Of a stretch of DNA of 64,000 nt, positions 1 to 10,032 are shown one piece after another. The translations under genes were made by a program, and so were the position numbers. Each line of letters starts with the position of its first letter. Position 1 is the stretch's first letter. Origin of the DNA: a virus. The notes beneath the pieces were generated by a model. The model was not told the DNA's origin. It saw only the letters and a list, made by a program, of their open reading frames with translations, and searched no databases. The DNA is taken from positions 142,245-206,244 of IMG/VR virus record IMGVR_UViG_3300026484_000087; one strand, given 5' to 3'.

Positions 1-3000
1 TTATCTAAGATACTTAAAGAAGTAAGTTCTAGTAGATCAGGTAATGAGGAAGAAGAACTTAGATTTGATTATGATACAGGTTCTTTTAAAACAAAATCAG
101 ATATATCTGATAACTTAACAACAAAGCTGGATAATAAGCTTTTGGATTCTGGTACAACATTTAGTATCGATAGAATATTAAACGATATAGATAAAGAAAT
201 AAAACTTAATCTATCTGAAGAAGAATTAGCAGACATTAAAGAAAATATTTTAATGTATACTATAAATGGTAAATCTTTAAATCCTAAAACTCTAGAGAAA
301 AATGGTTTTTACGACGATCTTAATCCAGAGTTGGCAGATAAATTCAAAACAGCTATAGATAAATACCTAAATGTTGAGGACGATAAATTAAGAGATACTA
401 GGGTTAGTTTCCTTAATAAAGAATTAAATAACATTAAAACAAATGCTCCAAGTCCACAAGATATACTTGAAAGCTATGATTCATCTGGAAGTATGGATGT
501 TCTGGTAGATAAAGGCTTTGTTAAACTTGATGAGAAAACAGGTGACTATAAATTAGATAAGGATAATTATAGAGAGTTACTTGGTAAGTCTGTTAGAAAC
601 ATTAAGGATAAAGAAGAAGTAAAAGATAAAGAGTATAAATCTTTTGCTGAAAAGTTACTAGCTGATAAAATGAAGAAAGCTGGAATATCTAAGGACGAAG
701 AATCTGTTACAAATGAACCATCTAGTAATACAGGTAAGTTCTTTAAGGGTATTGCCACAAGTGTAAAAGGGTTTAGTACAAATCTTGAACAAAATGCTAT
801 AGATCTAGTAGATGGCAAAAAAGATATAAGTGGTAAAATATCTGAATTAGGTAAGGGTACAAAAGAGTACATCACTGGCAAAAAAGATTTATCAAATCTT
901 AGTTTTAGTACAGAAGCCAGCGATGACTTTAATCCATTAGCACCTATAAAAGTTAAGAGGTCTTTACTTACCGATTTTAAAACTGGTAAGGATTTTGTTA
1001 GTGGAATACATTCTATATCTGATGTTAAAAATATACTGGAATCTACTGATAAATATAAAACAATAGAAAGTAAAATAAAAGCTGTTAAGAAATTGGCAGA
1101 AGAATCGGAAAATCCTAAAGAGTTTGTAGAATCTTTTAGGAAAACTGATGAATATAAAAAACTATCAACTAGCGGTAAAGCAGCGATAGATAAAGTTAGT
1201 GGTACTATAAGTACTGTTGGAAAAGCCATTAAGGAAGATGTAGAAAATACAAAAACTTTTAAAACAGCTGAAACGGCAGTTACTAGAGGTAAGAAATTAG
1301 CATCTGATGTTGTTAATAGTAAGCCAATTAAAAAGATAACTGAATCTAAGATAGTTACAAATGCTATTGAAGACTTAGATGGAATAAAAACTAAAGTTAC
1401 TAATTTAGCTAATCTATCAGATATGTCTACAGTTGTAGAAGAGTTATGGGTAAAAGTTGAAAGTAAAATAGAAGAGCTAGAAGCATTAGATAAAAATGAT
1501 GTTATAAATAAAAGAATAGAAGCTCTTAGAAATTTATCTTCAGATATAGAAAAATTTGAAGTAGATGAAAATAATATAAATGAAAGTAGAAAAACAGTAT
1601 TAGGTTTTATAAGTACTTTAAGTAAATTACTATCAACAGCTATTGCCACGGATGTTAAAGATACTATAGTTAGTAAAGTATCTCCTATTAGTAAGAAGAT
1701 AAGTCATGTTACTAATAAGTATACATTTAAGAAACCTACAATCGATGAAAAAGATACTAATGCGGAAGAAGTTAGTAAGAAAGTAGAAAAGAAAACTACT
1801 AAACAAACTTATAAACCAAAACCGAGTAGAAAATATATTAAGAAAGAAGCAGGTGAAGTAATACCTGGTAAACCTACTATTATAGCTGGTAAGGCTTCTA
1901 GTTATAAATCTGCAGTAGTTCCTGATAGAAAACCTACATTTGATTTCAGCGATAACAATGCTAAACAGGCTATAATTGATAAATTGAAGTTTACTAAAGG
2001 TGGACAGTATAAGTTCAGTTCTTCAGCGGATGTAGAGCAATTAAAAGATATACTTAAGTTACCGGCTATACCTGTTAAAATAGTTAGATTGTTATTAGAT
2101 TTTAATTTTATAGGAACAATAGGTTCTGATAGCACAATGCCAGCATCATTTAGTGCAGCATTCGTAAAAGAGGTACCTGGTCTAAAAGATGACTATCTAT
2201 TCTTAATAACTAAACAAACTTTAGATATGGCAGAGGCTAATCCAGAAGTACTTATAGAAATGATATCTCATGAACATGAGCATTTGGTTCAAACTACTGA
2301 TGGTAGATTAAGATTTCCTCAACAGGATGAAAGTATAGCTGGTCACTACTACAGTGAAATAGATTTTGATAAAGATAAATTCAAAACAGCTACACATTTA
2401 ATACCGTTTAAACATTACTTAGATTCTCCATGGGAAACAGAAGCATATAGAGAAGGTTACTCTAATGTATATGATTACTATATAGAGAATGGTATAATAC
2501 CTGAAAAGACGACTAGAGAAGAGTTTATAAAACAAGCTCAAGACACTAACTTCAAACAGATAAGAGACCAGAACAAAGTAATACTTAAACAATATGAGGA
2601 TTTATTTAAACAGAATAATGCTCCATGGTATTATGATAAAGAAGGAGATATCGATTATGATAAAATACCTTCTTTAAAAGCTATGCAAGAAACGCCTACA
2701 AGTTTCACATACGAAAGTCCAAATGGGCCAGATGACGGTGTAGTAGATGTTAATGCGGAACAGATTGATATTGGAGGCGATCCAAAAGTTGCTGCCGGTA
2801 TAAAAACTGATAGAAAAGAAACCTTAAAAGATAAGCTATCTAGACAAAAAGATAAACTTGTAAATACTGGAAAAGATATAAGTAAAAAGGTTACTGCTAA
2901 TAAAACAGTAGATAAACTATTACATAAAAATAAAGATCTTACTAAGATGTCTTTTAGTACTGAAGATAATAGCTTTAATAAGTTAGCTCCGGTTAAAAGA

Positions 3001-6000
3001 GAAAATAGAATAGATAGTTTTATACAAAGTACTAAGGATACTGTTAAGGATACAAAGGATACTGTTGTAAACAGTAAACTATATAAAGACAGCATTGAAA
3101 AAATAAAATATATAGAAACATTCTTATCTAATAAAGTAGATAAAATAGTAACTCCAGATATTAAGAGAACAGTTATAGATAAAATAGATTCTTATGTTCT
3201 TGATAAAATGACAGCTCTTGGTAAGATAGATACTGATGATAAACGTAAAACATATGATGGATTACAGAGTGCTAGGGATAAACTAAAAGCTATAGATGTA
3301 AATAAAAATACAACTAAGGATTTTATAAATAGTACAAAATCGGTATATTCAGATATAAATAAATTTGGTCCGAATGAATTTAAAGAACTGGTATCTGATA
3401 TAAAAACTAAATCTATAGATAAGCTTACTGAATTTAAAGGTAGGGTTGAAGATAACGTTGCTATAAACAATATAAAAGATGATGTTATTGAAAGAGCTAC
3501 TGACGTTAAAGAGTTTGTAGACAATAATGAAACAGTTAAAAACATAAAAAACTCTGTTAGTAATGTTGTTAAAGTTAATGATATAAAAGATAGTAAAGCT
3601 GGTAAGTTAATTAAAAAACATATTCCTAAAAGTTTTACTGATAGTATAGCCAACATTAAATCTACTGTATTTGATGCTCCTAAGGATGAGAGAGTACATG
3701 AGTTCGATGTTAATGAAGAAGATAAAACTGAACAACAGGAACTAAAAGATATTCTGTTTAAGATAACTGATAGTTCTGATTCAGATAGTCTTAGATTAAA
3801 TCTAAAAATATATTTGGAAAAAGTAAATAAAGAGATAGATAAAGTAAGTGACTTCATTTCTAAAGATAAAGAAAGAGAACTTAAGTTTAGAGGAAGAGTA
3901 GATAAGTTAAAGAACATTAGTGAAAAACTATTTAATATAGACATTAATGAAAGTTCTACTATAAAAGATCTATCTAAAGAACTTAATGAGGGATTAGGTA
4001 CTCTTATATCTGACGTTACGCCATCTAAGTTTAAAACTAGTAGCGGTCCAACGAAAGAAGAAGAGGATAAAGCTAAAGAAGAAAGTAAAGAAGATTCATT
4101 ATTAGATATACTTGATTCTGATAATCCTATAGATGCATTACAAAGTAAAATTAAGAATGCCGTTAAGTCTAAAATAAAAGGCTTATTAAAATCTGGAGTT
4201 AAAGGTGCTTTTAACTTAGGTAAAGGTATTATTCAGAGAGATATTGAACGTGGTAAAAAACTTAGAGCGTTCCTTAAAAAGAAACTATTTGATAAAAAGG
4301 ATGGTTCACCTGGATTTGTTAAAACTAAACTAAATAAAGGTTTAAACTTTGCTGGTAAGGTTTTAAGAAAAGGTAAAGATCTAGCATCTGATATAAATGA
4401 TAAAAGCATAAATGTAGTTAAAGCTGATATCAGAAATGGTGAACGTCTTAGAGGCATGCTCTTTAAAAGTAAATCTAAAGATAATGAAACAAAACATGAA
4501 GAAGCTAAAACTACAGTAGAACCTATTGTCAAGATATCTAGTGCTACAAAAGATGAAAAAGTAAAAGAGATATCCGATAATGCTAAGGGTACAGTCAAAA
4601 AGAAAAAACCTATTAAATCTAAGAAATCTCATAAACAAAAAAGAGGAATAATAGATCCTTCTACTATTATATATACTAGAGGAGAACATGGACAACGTGT
4701 ACTTAAGAAAACTAGTATAGCTGGAAGTTCTAATAAACTTAGTACTAGTGCTGACAGAGATGGTGATGGTAGACGTGATGGTTCTTGGTTGGATAAGGTC
4801 TCTAAAACAAAAGATGATAAGGTAAAAGCATCTAAGAAAACAAAACAAGTAAAAGGTATATCTGGTAGTGCCAATGTAGTTAAATCTGCTTTCGATAGAG
4901 ATGGTAGCGGTAGACGTGATGGTTCTTGGTTGGATAGACTTAAAAAGAAAAAAGATACTGCGATAAATAGTGGAAAGAACATATTAGCTAAGGCTAAAGA
5001 AAAAGGTTTTTCATGGTTGCCTATGTTAATTGGTGCTTTTGGTTTCTTAAAACCATTGTTGGGCAAATTAATTGGTGGCGTAAGTAGTTTAGGTAAATTT
5101 ATAGTAAATGGTGTTGGAAGTGCTTTTAAATCTGTTGGTAGTTTCTTATTAAATGGAATTAAAGGAATCTTCGGATCATTGGGTAAAATGTTATCTGGTC
5201 CATTAGAGGCTGTTAAGGGTTTTGTTTCTAATGGTATAGACAAAGCCAAGGCTGTTGCTGGAAAAGCTCTTGATGCTGCTAAGAATGCCGGTAGTAAGGT
5301 ATTAGAAGTAGCTAAGAATTCTAAAGCTGGCAAAATTGTTGCTAACGTTGCAAGTAAGGCAAAAAATGCCATTGTATCAGGTGGATCTAAATTATTAAAC
5401 GGAGTTAAGAATTCTAAGGTGGGTGGTGTAGTTGCTAAAGTAGCTAAGAAGATACCTACTGATGGAATACTTAAACTTCTTAAATCTTTTAAAGGTTTAA
5501 TATTTAAGAAACTAGGTAAAAAAGCAGGGGCCACAGTTGCTGCTAAATTGGCTGGTAAAGTTGCATCTAGAATTGTTCCATTTGCCGGAGCAGCATTACT
5601 TGCTTATGATGCTGCTAAAATAGGTTATGATGTCTTCCATAATGGTACTAGTCTTAAGAGTGCCATATCTAAACAGATTCTTGGATTTGATTTATTTAGT
5701 AAAGACGATGTACCTAAAGATGAGGATGGTAATCCTATAAAACCAGATGAGCAAACCTCGGAAGCTTCTAAAGGTAAAAAAGATAATTCAGCTAAAGTAG
5801 AAGCAGTTGTTAAAAAGAAAGTTAAACAAGCTGGATTCATAGATGTTGACGGTAAGAAAGTAAGGGTTTCTACTAAACAAATGGCTATGATAAAGGATTT
5901 AATGGATAAGGGTGAAAGTCAAAAAGCCTTAATGTTATTAAATACTTTAAAAGAACAACAATATAAAGATAAAGATAATGATGCTAAAAATAAAGCGTTA

Positions 6001-7620
6001 GAAGAAGAGAATAATAAAATAGACGAATTTAATTCTAAGATAGATGAAAATAAAACACAATCTAAAAAAGTAATCAAAAAGAAAAGTAAAAAACTTAATA
6101 AAGTTATTTCTATTCTTAATGGCGATAAAAAGAAAATAAGCAAGAAAATAGATAAAGTATTTGAAGATAAGAATATTAATATAAAAGAAAAAAGAAAAAG
6201 AATAAGTAAATTAACGTATATAATAAACAGCATAAATACGATAATTCATGAATTAAAAAATAGTTACGATATAAATGATCCTGAGGATATTGAAGAACTT
6301 GTTAGTTTATATGGTAAAGGCTATAAATATGCTTTAAGTAAATCATTATTAGATACTCTTAATGGCATAGATAAAAATACAAAAGATATAAATACAAAGG
6401 TAAAAAGTAAATATTTAAAAGATCTTAAAGAAGATAAGGATAACAATATAGAAAAACCTAAGGAAGAAAAAGGTTTACTTAGTAGAGCTGCAGATAGCAT
6501 AAAGAATTTCTTTGGATTTAGTAGTAAGAGAGAAGAACCTACTACAATGACCCCTAGTATTAATAGTGCCAGTACAAACAGTGGCGGTAAGATAGCAAAA
6601 CTTAAACCTATGACCGCTACTGATAGTGATCTTATCTCGGACCTTAAACGTGATGAGGGAGTTGTATTACATACATATAAAGATCATCTAGGTTATAAAA
6701 CCATAGGCACAGGACATCTTACTGATGAACGTAAAGGAGGCATTCCATTACGTAAAATAATTGGTGAAGATAAAGATAATATCACTATGGATGAAAATGA
6801 TACTATATTGAAATATGATATAGATAGAACATCTAAAGAGGTAGAATCTAAAATACCATGGTTAAAGAAAAAACCAGAACCGGTTAAAAAATCTATTATT
6901 AACATGGCGTTTAACTTAGGTACTAATGGATTACTTAAATTCAAAAATACTTTAAAACATGTTAAGAATGATGAGTACAATGAGGCTGCTCATGGCATGC
7001 TTAATAGTAAATGGGCAAGACAAGTTGGTAATCGTGCTACAAGAATAGCTAGTACCGTTGCTTCTGTAGATTATGCTACAGCAAAACAACATGATAATAA
7101 AGTTACTGAAAAGCCTTCTGTATTTAATACAGATAAAGCTATAAGTAATAGTAGAAAAGTTGTTCCAGTAGCTAATAATGTTACCTATAAACCAAGACCT
7201 AAAACTGAAGTTAAATCAGTTGCTAAAGTTGAAAGTGTAGCAGCTCCTGTTAGTACTACAAATACTAGTATAGGTAAAACTATAACTAAGAATACTACCA
7301 AAATAAAAGATCCAGCTAAAACTTTAGCGGTTGAAAGTAATAAAAAACTATCTGCTGTTGGAGAAGTTAGCGATAAATCATTAAGCGAATTAAAAACACT
7401 TAATAAGACAATGACTGATTCTCTAGATATACAGAGACAAACATTAGAAGCAATGACTCAAATGTTAAATTTGAATCACGACATGCATAATAGAAGTTTA
7501 AGTATGGATAAAGATATAGTGGATGTAGAGGTATCTAAAACAAAAAAAATAGCTCCTCCGCAAATGCAATCTATGCCTAAACCAGCTATGGGACTTGAAA
7601 AAAGAAGTTTCGCAAGTTAA
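1..7620 (+). CDS. Giant tail protein with metallopeptidase and T4-type lysozyme domains (5' end outside window)
   Basis: The reading frame is open from base 1, so the true start lies upstream; 2539 residues are visible. Most is Lys/Asp/Ser-rich helical sequence, as in tail tape-measure or tail-associated lytic proteins. A zinc-peptidase motif HEHEH lies at codons 757-761 (about 2269-2283) with a later WETEA that may supply a third ligand. A DRDGDGRRDGSWLD motif occurs twice (about 4752 and 4891) and resembles calcium-binding DxDxDG loops. Hydrophobic Gly-rich segments lie at about 5010-5200 and 5520-5640. The region about 6620-7080 matches T4 lysozyme (GH24): RDEG, YKDHLGYKTIGTGH and a C-terminal NMAFNLG keep the Glu, Asp and Thr catalytic set. 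The likely role is peptidoglycan and envelope penetration during injection, possibly with tail-length measurement. The lysozyme is certain; the tape-measure role is inferred. Confidence 0.85.
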   Translation, partial: LSKILKEVSSSRSGNEEEELRFDYDTGSFKTKSDISDNLTTKLDNKLLDSGTTFSIDRILNDIDKEIKLNLSEEELADIKENILMYTINGKSLNPKTLEKNGFYDDLNPELADKFKTAIDKYLNVEDDKLRDTRVSFLNKELNNIKTNAPSPQDILESYDSSGSMDVLVDKGFVKLDEKTGDYKLDKDNYRELLGKSVRNIKDKEEVKDKEYKSFAEKLLADKMKKAGISKDEESVTNEPSSNTGKFFKGIATSVKGFSTNLEQNAIDLVDGKKDISGKISELGKGTKEYITGKKDLSNLSFSTEASDDFNPLAPIKVKRSLLTDFKTGKDFVSGIHSISDVKNILESTDKYKTIESKIKAVKKLAEESENPKEFVESFRKTDEYKKLSTSGKAAIDKVSGTISTVGKAIKEDVENTKTFKTAETAVTRGKKLASDVVNSKPIKKITESKIVTNAIEDLDGIKTKVTNLANLSDMSTVVEELWVKVESKIEELEALDKNDVINKRIEALRNLSSDIEKFEVDENNINESRKTVLGFISTLSKLLSTAIATDVKDTIVSKVSPISKKISHVTNKYTFKKPTIDEKDTNAEEVSKKVEKKTTKQTYKPKPSRKYIKKEAGEVIPGKPTIIAGKASSYKSAVVPDRKPTFDFSDNNAKQAIIDKLKFTKGGQYKFSSSADVEQLKDILKLPAIPVKIVRLLLDFNFIGTIGSDSTMPASFSAAFVKEVPGLKDDYLFLITKQTLDMAEANPEVLIEMISHEHEHLVQTTDGRLRFPQQDESIAGHYYSEIDFDKDKFKTATHLIPFKHYLDSPWETEAYREGYSNVYDYYIENGIIPEKTTREEFIKQAQDTNFKQIRDQNKVILKQYEDLFKQNNAPWYYDKEGDIDYDKIPSLKAMQETPTSFTYESPNGPDDGVVDVNAEQIDIGGDPKVAAGIKTDRKETLKDKLSRQKDKLVNTGKDISKKVTANKTVDKLLHKNKDLTKMSFSTEDNSFNKLAPVKRENRIDSFIQSTKDTVKDTKDTVVNSKLYKDSIEKIKYIETFLSNKVDKIVTPDIKRTVIDKIDSYVLDKMTALGKIDTDDKRKTYDGLQSARDKLKAIDVNKNTTKDFINSTKSVYSDINKFGPNEFKELVSDIKTKSIDKLTEFKGRVEDNVAINNIKDDVIERATDVKEFVDNNETVKNIKNSVSNVVKVNDIKDSKAGKLIKKHIPKSFTDSIANIKSTVFDAPKDERVHEFDVNEEDKTEQQELKDILFKITDSSDSDSLRLNLKIYLEKVNKEIDKVSDFISKDKERELKFRGRVDKLKNISEKLFNIDINESSTIKDLSKELNEGLGTLISDVTPSKFKTSSGPTKEEEDKAKEESKEDSLLDILDSDNPIDALQSKIKNAVKSKIKGLLKSGVKGAFNLGKGIIQRDIERGKKLRAFLKKKLFDKKDGSPGFVKTKLNKGLNFAGKVLRKGKDLASDINDKSINVVKADIRNGERLRGMLFKSKSKDNETKHEEAKTTVEPIVKISSATKDEKVKEISDNAKGTVKKKKPIKSKKSHKQKRGIIDPSTIIYTRGEHGQRVLKKTSIAGSSNKLSTSADRDGDGRRDGSWLDKVSKTKDDKVKASKKTKQVKGISGSANVVKSAFDRDGSGRRDGSWLDRLKKKKDTAINSGKNILAKAKEKGFSWLPMLIGAFGFLKPLLGKLIGGVSSLGKFIVNGVGSAFKSVGSFLLNGIKGIFGSLGKMLSGPLEAVKGFVSNGIDKAKAVAGKALDAAKNAGSKVLEVAKNSKAGKIVANVASKAKNAIVSGGSKLLNGVKNSKVGGVVAKVAKKIPTDGILKLLKSFKGLIFKKLGKKAGATVAAKLAGKVASRIVPFAGAALLAYDAAKIGYDVFHNGTSLKSAISKQILGFDLFSKDDVPKDEDGNPIKPDEQTSEASKGKKDNSAKVEAVVKKKVKQAGFIDVDGKKVRVSTKQMAMIKDLMDKGESQKALMLLNTLKEQQYKDKDNDAKNKALEEENNKIDEFNSKIDENKTQSKKVIKKKSKKLNKVISILNGDKKKISKKIDKVFEDKNINIKEKRKRISKLTYIINSINTIIHELKNSYDINDPEDIEELVSLYGKGYKYALSKSLLDTLNGIDKNTKDINTKVKSKYLKDLKEDKDNNIEKPKEEKGLLSRAADSIKNFFGFSSKREEPTTMTPSINSASTNSGGKIAKLKPMTATDSDLISDLKRDEGVVLHTYKDHLGYKTIGTGHLTDERKGGIPLRKIIGEDKDNITMDENDTILKYDIDRTSKEVESKIPWLKKKPEPVKKSIINMAFNLGTNGLLKFKNTLKHVKNDEYNEAAHGMLNSKWARQVGNRATRIASTVASVDYATAKQHDNKVTEKPSVFNTDKAISNSRKVVPVANNVTYKPRPKTEVKSVAKVESVAAPVSTTNTSIGKTITKNTTKIKDPAKTLAVESNKKLSAVGEVSDKSLSELKTLNKTMTDSLDIQRQTLEAMTQMLNLNHDMHNRSLSMDKDIVDVEVSKTKKIAPPQMQSMPKPAMGLEKRSFAS

Positions 7621-7627
7621 AACATAT

Positions 7628-7662
7628 CATATAGTACATAGGTTAAACCTATGTACTATATG
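7628..7662. terminator. Bidirectional terminator between convergent genes
   Basis: A near-perfect inverted repeat (17-bp arms around one base, CATATAGTACATAGG...) lies between the convergent tail gene and the minus-strand gene ending at 7664. T-rich sequence follows on the plus strand. Confidence 0.8.
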
Positions 7663-7663
7663 T

Positions 7664-8269
7664 TTATATGTCTTTTATTTCTATTTCAAACGGTACGCCA
7701 TCAAACATAGATTTATTTTTATCCACTTTGGACTCTTTTATTAAATCCAATATTAGGTCATCCCATTTGCTTTTGTCATTATTTCTTATAATATTATATA
7801 CATCATTAATTATGCTAACATAACTAGTAGCTGATGTATTGTAATCGGTAACAGTGGATTCTAATCCGCATGAACTAAATTTACTTATATTAAAAGATGT
7901 AAATTTTATATCTCTATCTAATTCTAAAAGATCTTTTAATAAAGTTTTATCACCAATGATTCTACTGTAAGCTAAATGGATAACTATCGACCAGTAGTTT
8001 ATAACACTTGCTTTCTTACCTTTAGGTATCTTAGCTATATCCTTTGGAGATAGTTTGTTTTTGCTAATAAACTTTTTAGGATAATCCGGAATGAGAATAT
8101 AATCCATTGCAGTTCTTAAACAGCTAATTTTACCGATTAAAGTCATAACGGGGTTAAATGTAGCAGTATATGCTAAACGTCTACCTATCTTACTTGCAGT
8201 CTGTGAACTAACGTTAATGTAGTTTATTTCTTCTACATCTTCTGGTTTTACTTTATATAGTTTACGCAT
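7664..8269 (-). CDS. Hypothetical protein, 201 aa
   Basis: Not recognised. ATG with AAAGGATATTT upstream. It is a mixed helical soluble protein of 201 residues with no obvious signal peptide or membrane helix, a basic N-terminal half and an acidic C-terminus. It is the last gene of a minus-strand group of four unknown proteins (7664-9945) and ends at the terminator shared with the giant tail gene. Its position beside tail genes suggests a virion or assembly role, but nothing in the sequence proves it. Confidence 0.65.
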   Translation of the reverse strand: MRKLYKVKPEDVEEINYINVSSQTASKIGRRLAYTATFNPVMTLIGKISCLRTAMDYILIPDYPKKFISKNKLSPKDIAKIPKGKKASVINYWSIVIHLAYSRIIGDKTLLKDLLELDRDIKFTSFNISKFSSCGLESTVTDYNTSATSYVSIINDVYNIIRNNDKSKWDDLILDLIKESKVDKNKSMFDGVPFEIEIKDI

Positions 8270-8284
8270 AAATATCCTTTAATA

Positions 8285-8710
8285 TTATAAATCTTTTGTT
8301 ACATCATAAGCATATAGTTTAATTATAAACATTATACCCATACTACTATTAAGTTCATCTTTATCTGGTTCAACTAGATCTTTGAAACTACTTGGCATAT
8401 GTAAACTGTCCACAGTTGCATTTAAAGATGTAAATAGTTCTTCAGCTAAGTCATCTACATATAGTTCATTTACTATAAGTTTCAATTTAAGATTTAGAAT
8501 AAATTCTAATTTTAAATCCTGATCATCCTTACTCTTCTTTATGTTATCCATAATGGTATCGATACCACTCTTATTAAAGAACATAATAATATTAACTTTA
8601 GATAAGAAGTTTATAAAATCCAGTATTGTTCTAGTATCCTTGTCGCAAGTACAGACGTCCCTAATAACGCTTTTCATAGTTCTAACTATGATATCTTGTC
8701 TATTTTCCAT
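8285..8710 (-). CDS. Hypothetical protein, 141 aa
   Basis: Not recognised. A GGATTTAGAC ribosome site precedes the ATG. It is predicted to be helical and contains an acidic Asp/Lys central stretch. It overlaps the end of the upstream gene by 11 bases and lies 15 bases from the next, so it is probably translated from one transcript with its neighbours and coupled to the duplicated-domain protein upstream. Confidence 0.6.
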   Translation of the reverse strand: MENRQDIIVRTMKSVIRDVCTCDKDTRTILDFINFLSKVNIIMFFNKSGIDTIMDNIKKSKDDQDLKLEFILNLKLKLIVNELYVDDLAEELFTSLNATVDSLHMPSSFKDLVEPDKDELNSSMGIMFIIKLYAYDVTKDL

Positions 8711-9380
8711 TGTCTAAATCCTTCAAAACAGTTATCTCATGCTGGCTTTCTCTATTGCTAGCATGTTTTATATCTGTTACTAATCTTAACTTTGTTACAT
8801 TTAATAAGTTAAATATAACATCCACAAAGACACTCCATGTTATTTCTTTGGCGTTTATATTGCCATTCATAGATGATTTTGTCTTTTTCTTTATACCTTT
8901 GTCAGATTTTATATATTCGTCTAACAATTTCTTTCTAGAATCTTTATCGTCAAGTTTTAAATCCACTAACACTTTTTTTAATAGTTTAGCTAACAATCCA
9001 TCCATATCTTTAACGGATGATTTTTTATTTACGGTAACAGAATGTAATGTCGTTACTTGTTCTTCAGATTCGCTAGGTTTTCTAGTTATCTGTATGGATA
9101 AAACAAGTTCCTTTATATTAAGCAGGTTAAATAGAATATAAATAAATGTCTTCCACGTAATTTCATCAGCAGTGATGTTATTAAACATAGTTGACCTAGT
9201 TATGGTTCTATCTACATTAGTCTTATTATACTTGTTAATTCTAACGTACCTATCTACTAAATAGGTAATGCTTTTTATTAAGTTTAACTCCATAAACATT
9301 TTATGTAGTAATTTAGCTAAAACAGAATTTTCTTTATTGTTAGAAGATTTATCTGTGATCTTCTTTAACTTGTTCTTCAT
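8700..9380 (-). CDS. Hypothetical protein with internal duplication, 226 aa
   Basis: Not recognised. The start at 9380 (MKNKLKK) is chosen because AAGGAAAAAAC precedes it; an ATG 18 bases upstream has poorer spacing. The protein consists of two copies of one unit of roughly 95 residues. Each begins LAKLL(H/K)K and contains an NI(T/N)A(D/K)EITW motif followed by a hydrophobic F-x5-FNLLN segment and a beta-like stretch ending in a Val/Thr-rich strand. The copies have diverged strongly, so the duplication is old. Function unknown. Confidence 0.6.
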   Translation of the reverse strand: MKNKLKKITDKSSNNKENSVLAKLLHKMFMELNLIKSITYLVDRYVRINKYNKTNVDRTITRSTMFNNITADEITWKTFIYILFNLLNIKELVLSIQITRKPSESEEQVTTLHSVTVNKKSSVKDMDGLLAKLLKKVLVDLKLDDKDSRKKLLDEYIKSDKGIKKKTKSSMNGNINAKEITWSVFVDVIFNLLNVTKLRLVTDIKHASNRESQHEITVLKDLDNGK

Positions 9381-9465
9381 TTGTTTTTTCCTTATCATAT
9401 CTCTTATTTTTAAGATATCAGTTGCCTACCCGTTGTTTGAACATCCATTATTTTTTACATGTTTT

Positions 9466-9945
9466 TTATTCCTCCTTAACTTGGTTATTAATTATACCAT
9501 CAATGATATTTTCTATATTAATAATATATGGCTGTATCTTCATCGATATCCAGTATTTCTTTGTATCTTCAATGTTACTGTGGTAGTTATTGTATAATGT
9601 AACAAATTCTATTGCTATTGTTAGAAAGTCCAACCATTTCTTGTTACCATCTTCATAAATTACATTATCCTTATTTGTATACCACATACTAAAACGCTTA
9701 TTTTTTAATTTATTTTCTGTAATGTTATTAGCGTTAAATTCATCTATCTCTATATCATTTATCATATTTGTTATAAGATCTATATACTCACCTATCGTGG
9801 GTTCTAAAGAATTTATTATAATGCTAGAGTTTGTTTTATATGGGTCCACTTTTACATACTTATGTACACATATTAATTTTTTTATTAATGTTTTGCAGTT
9901 ATAGCATTCTTTATTATAGAAAATCTTTTTAAATATATTTAACAT
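9466..9945 (-). CDS. Hypothetical protein, 159 aa
   Basis: Not recognised. ATG follows AATAAGGATTATAT. The N-terminus carries three cysteines near residues 14, 17 and 27 (CYNC, then C), which could bind a metal. The remainder is helical and Asn/Ile/Asp-rich. It is the first gene of the minus-strand group and is divergent from the gene at 10033. Confidence 0.6.
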   Translation of the reverse strand: MLNIFKKIFYNKECYNCKTLIKKLICVHKYVKVDPYKTNSSIIINSLEPTIGEYIDLITNMINDIEIDEFNANNITENKLKNKRFSMWYTNKDNVIYEDGNKKWLDFLTIAIEFVTLYNNYHSNIEDTKKYWISMKIQPYIINIENIIDGIINNQVKEE

Positions 9946-9986
9946 ATATAATCCTTATTTATCTTTTCTCATCTATTAGTATGTCG

Positions 9987-10006
9987 TATAAATGATATTT
10001 TAATGA
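9987..10006 (+). promoter_or_regulatory. Plus-strand leader/promoter motif
   Basis: TATAAATGATATTTTAATGA lies 27 bases before the gene at 10033. An almost identical block, differing by a one-base deletion and one substitution, precedes the resolvase gene at 11320-11338. Two copies before two plus-strand genes suggest a shared promoter or leader element. Confidence 0.4.
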
Positions 10007-10032
10007 AGAATACAAGTTTATAAGGATTTGAT

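Noticed and set aside
567-1649. Long minus-strand open frame of 360 codons
   Set aside because: It is the antisense of the low-complexity giant tail gene and lacks a ribosome site; the Ser/Leu-rich product is typical of a reverse-complement shadow. Others at 3192-3944, 4629-5534 and 6693-6980 are the same.
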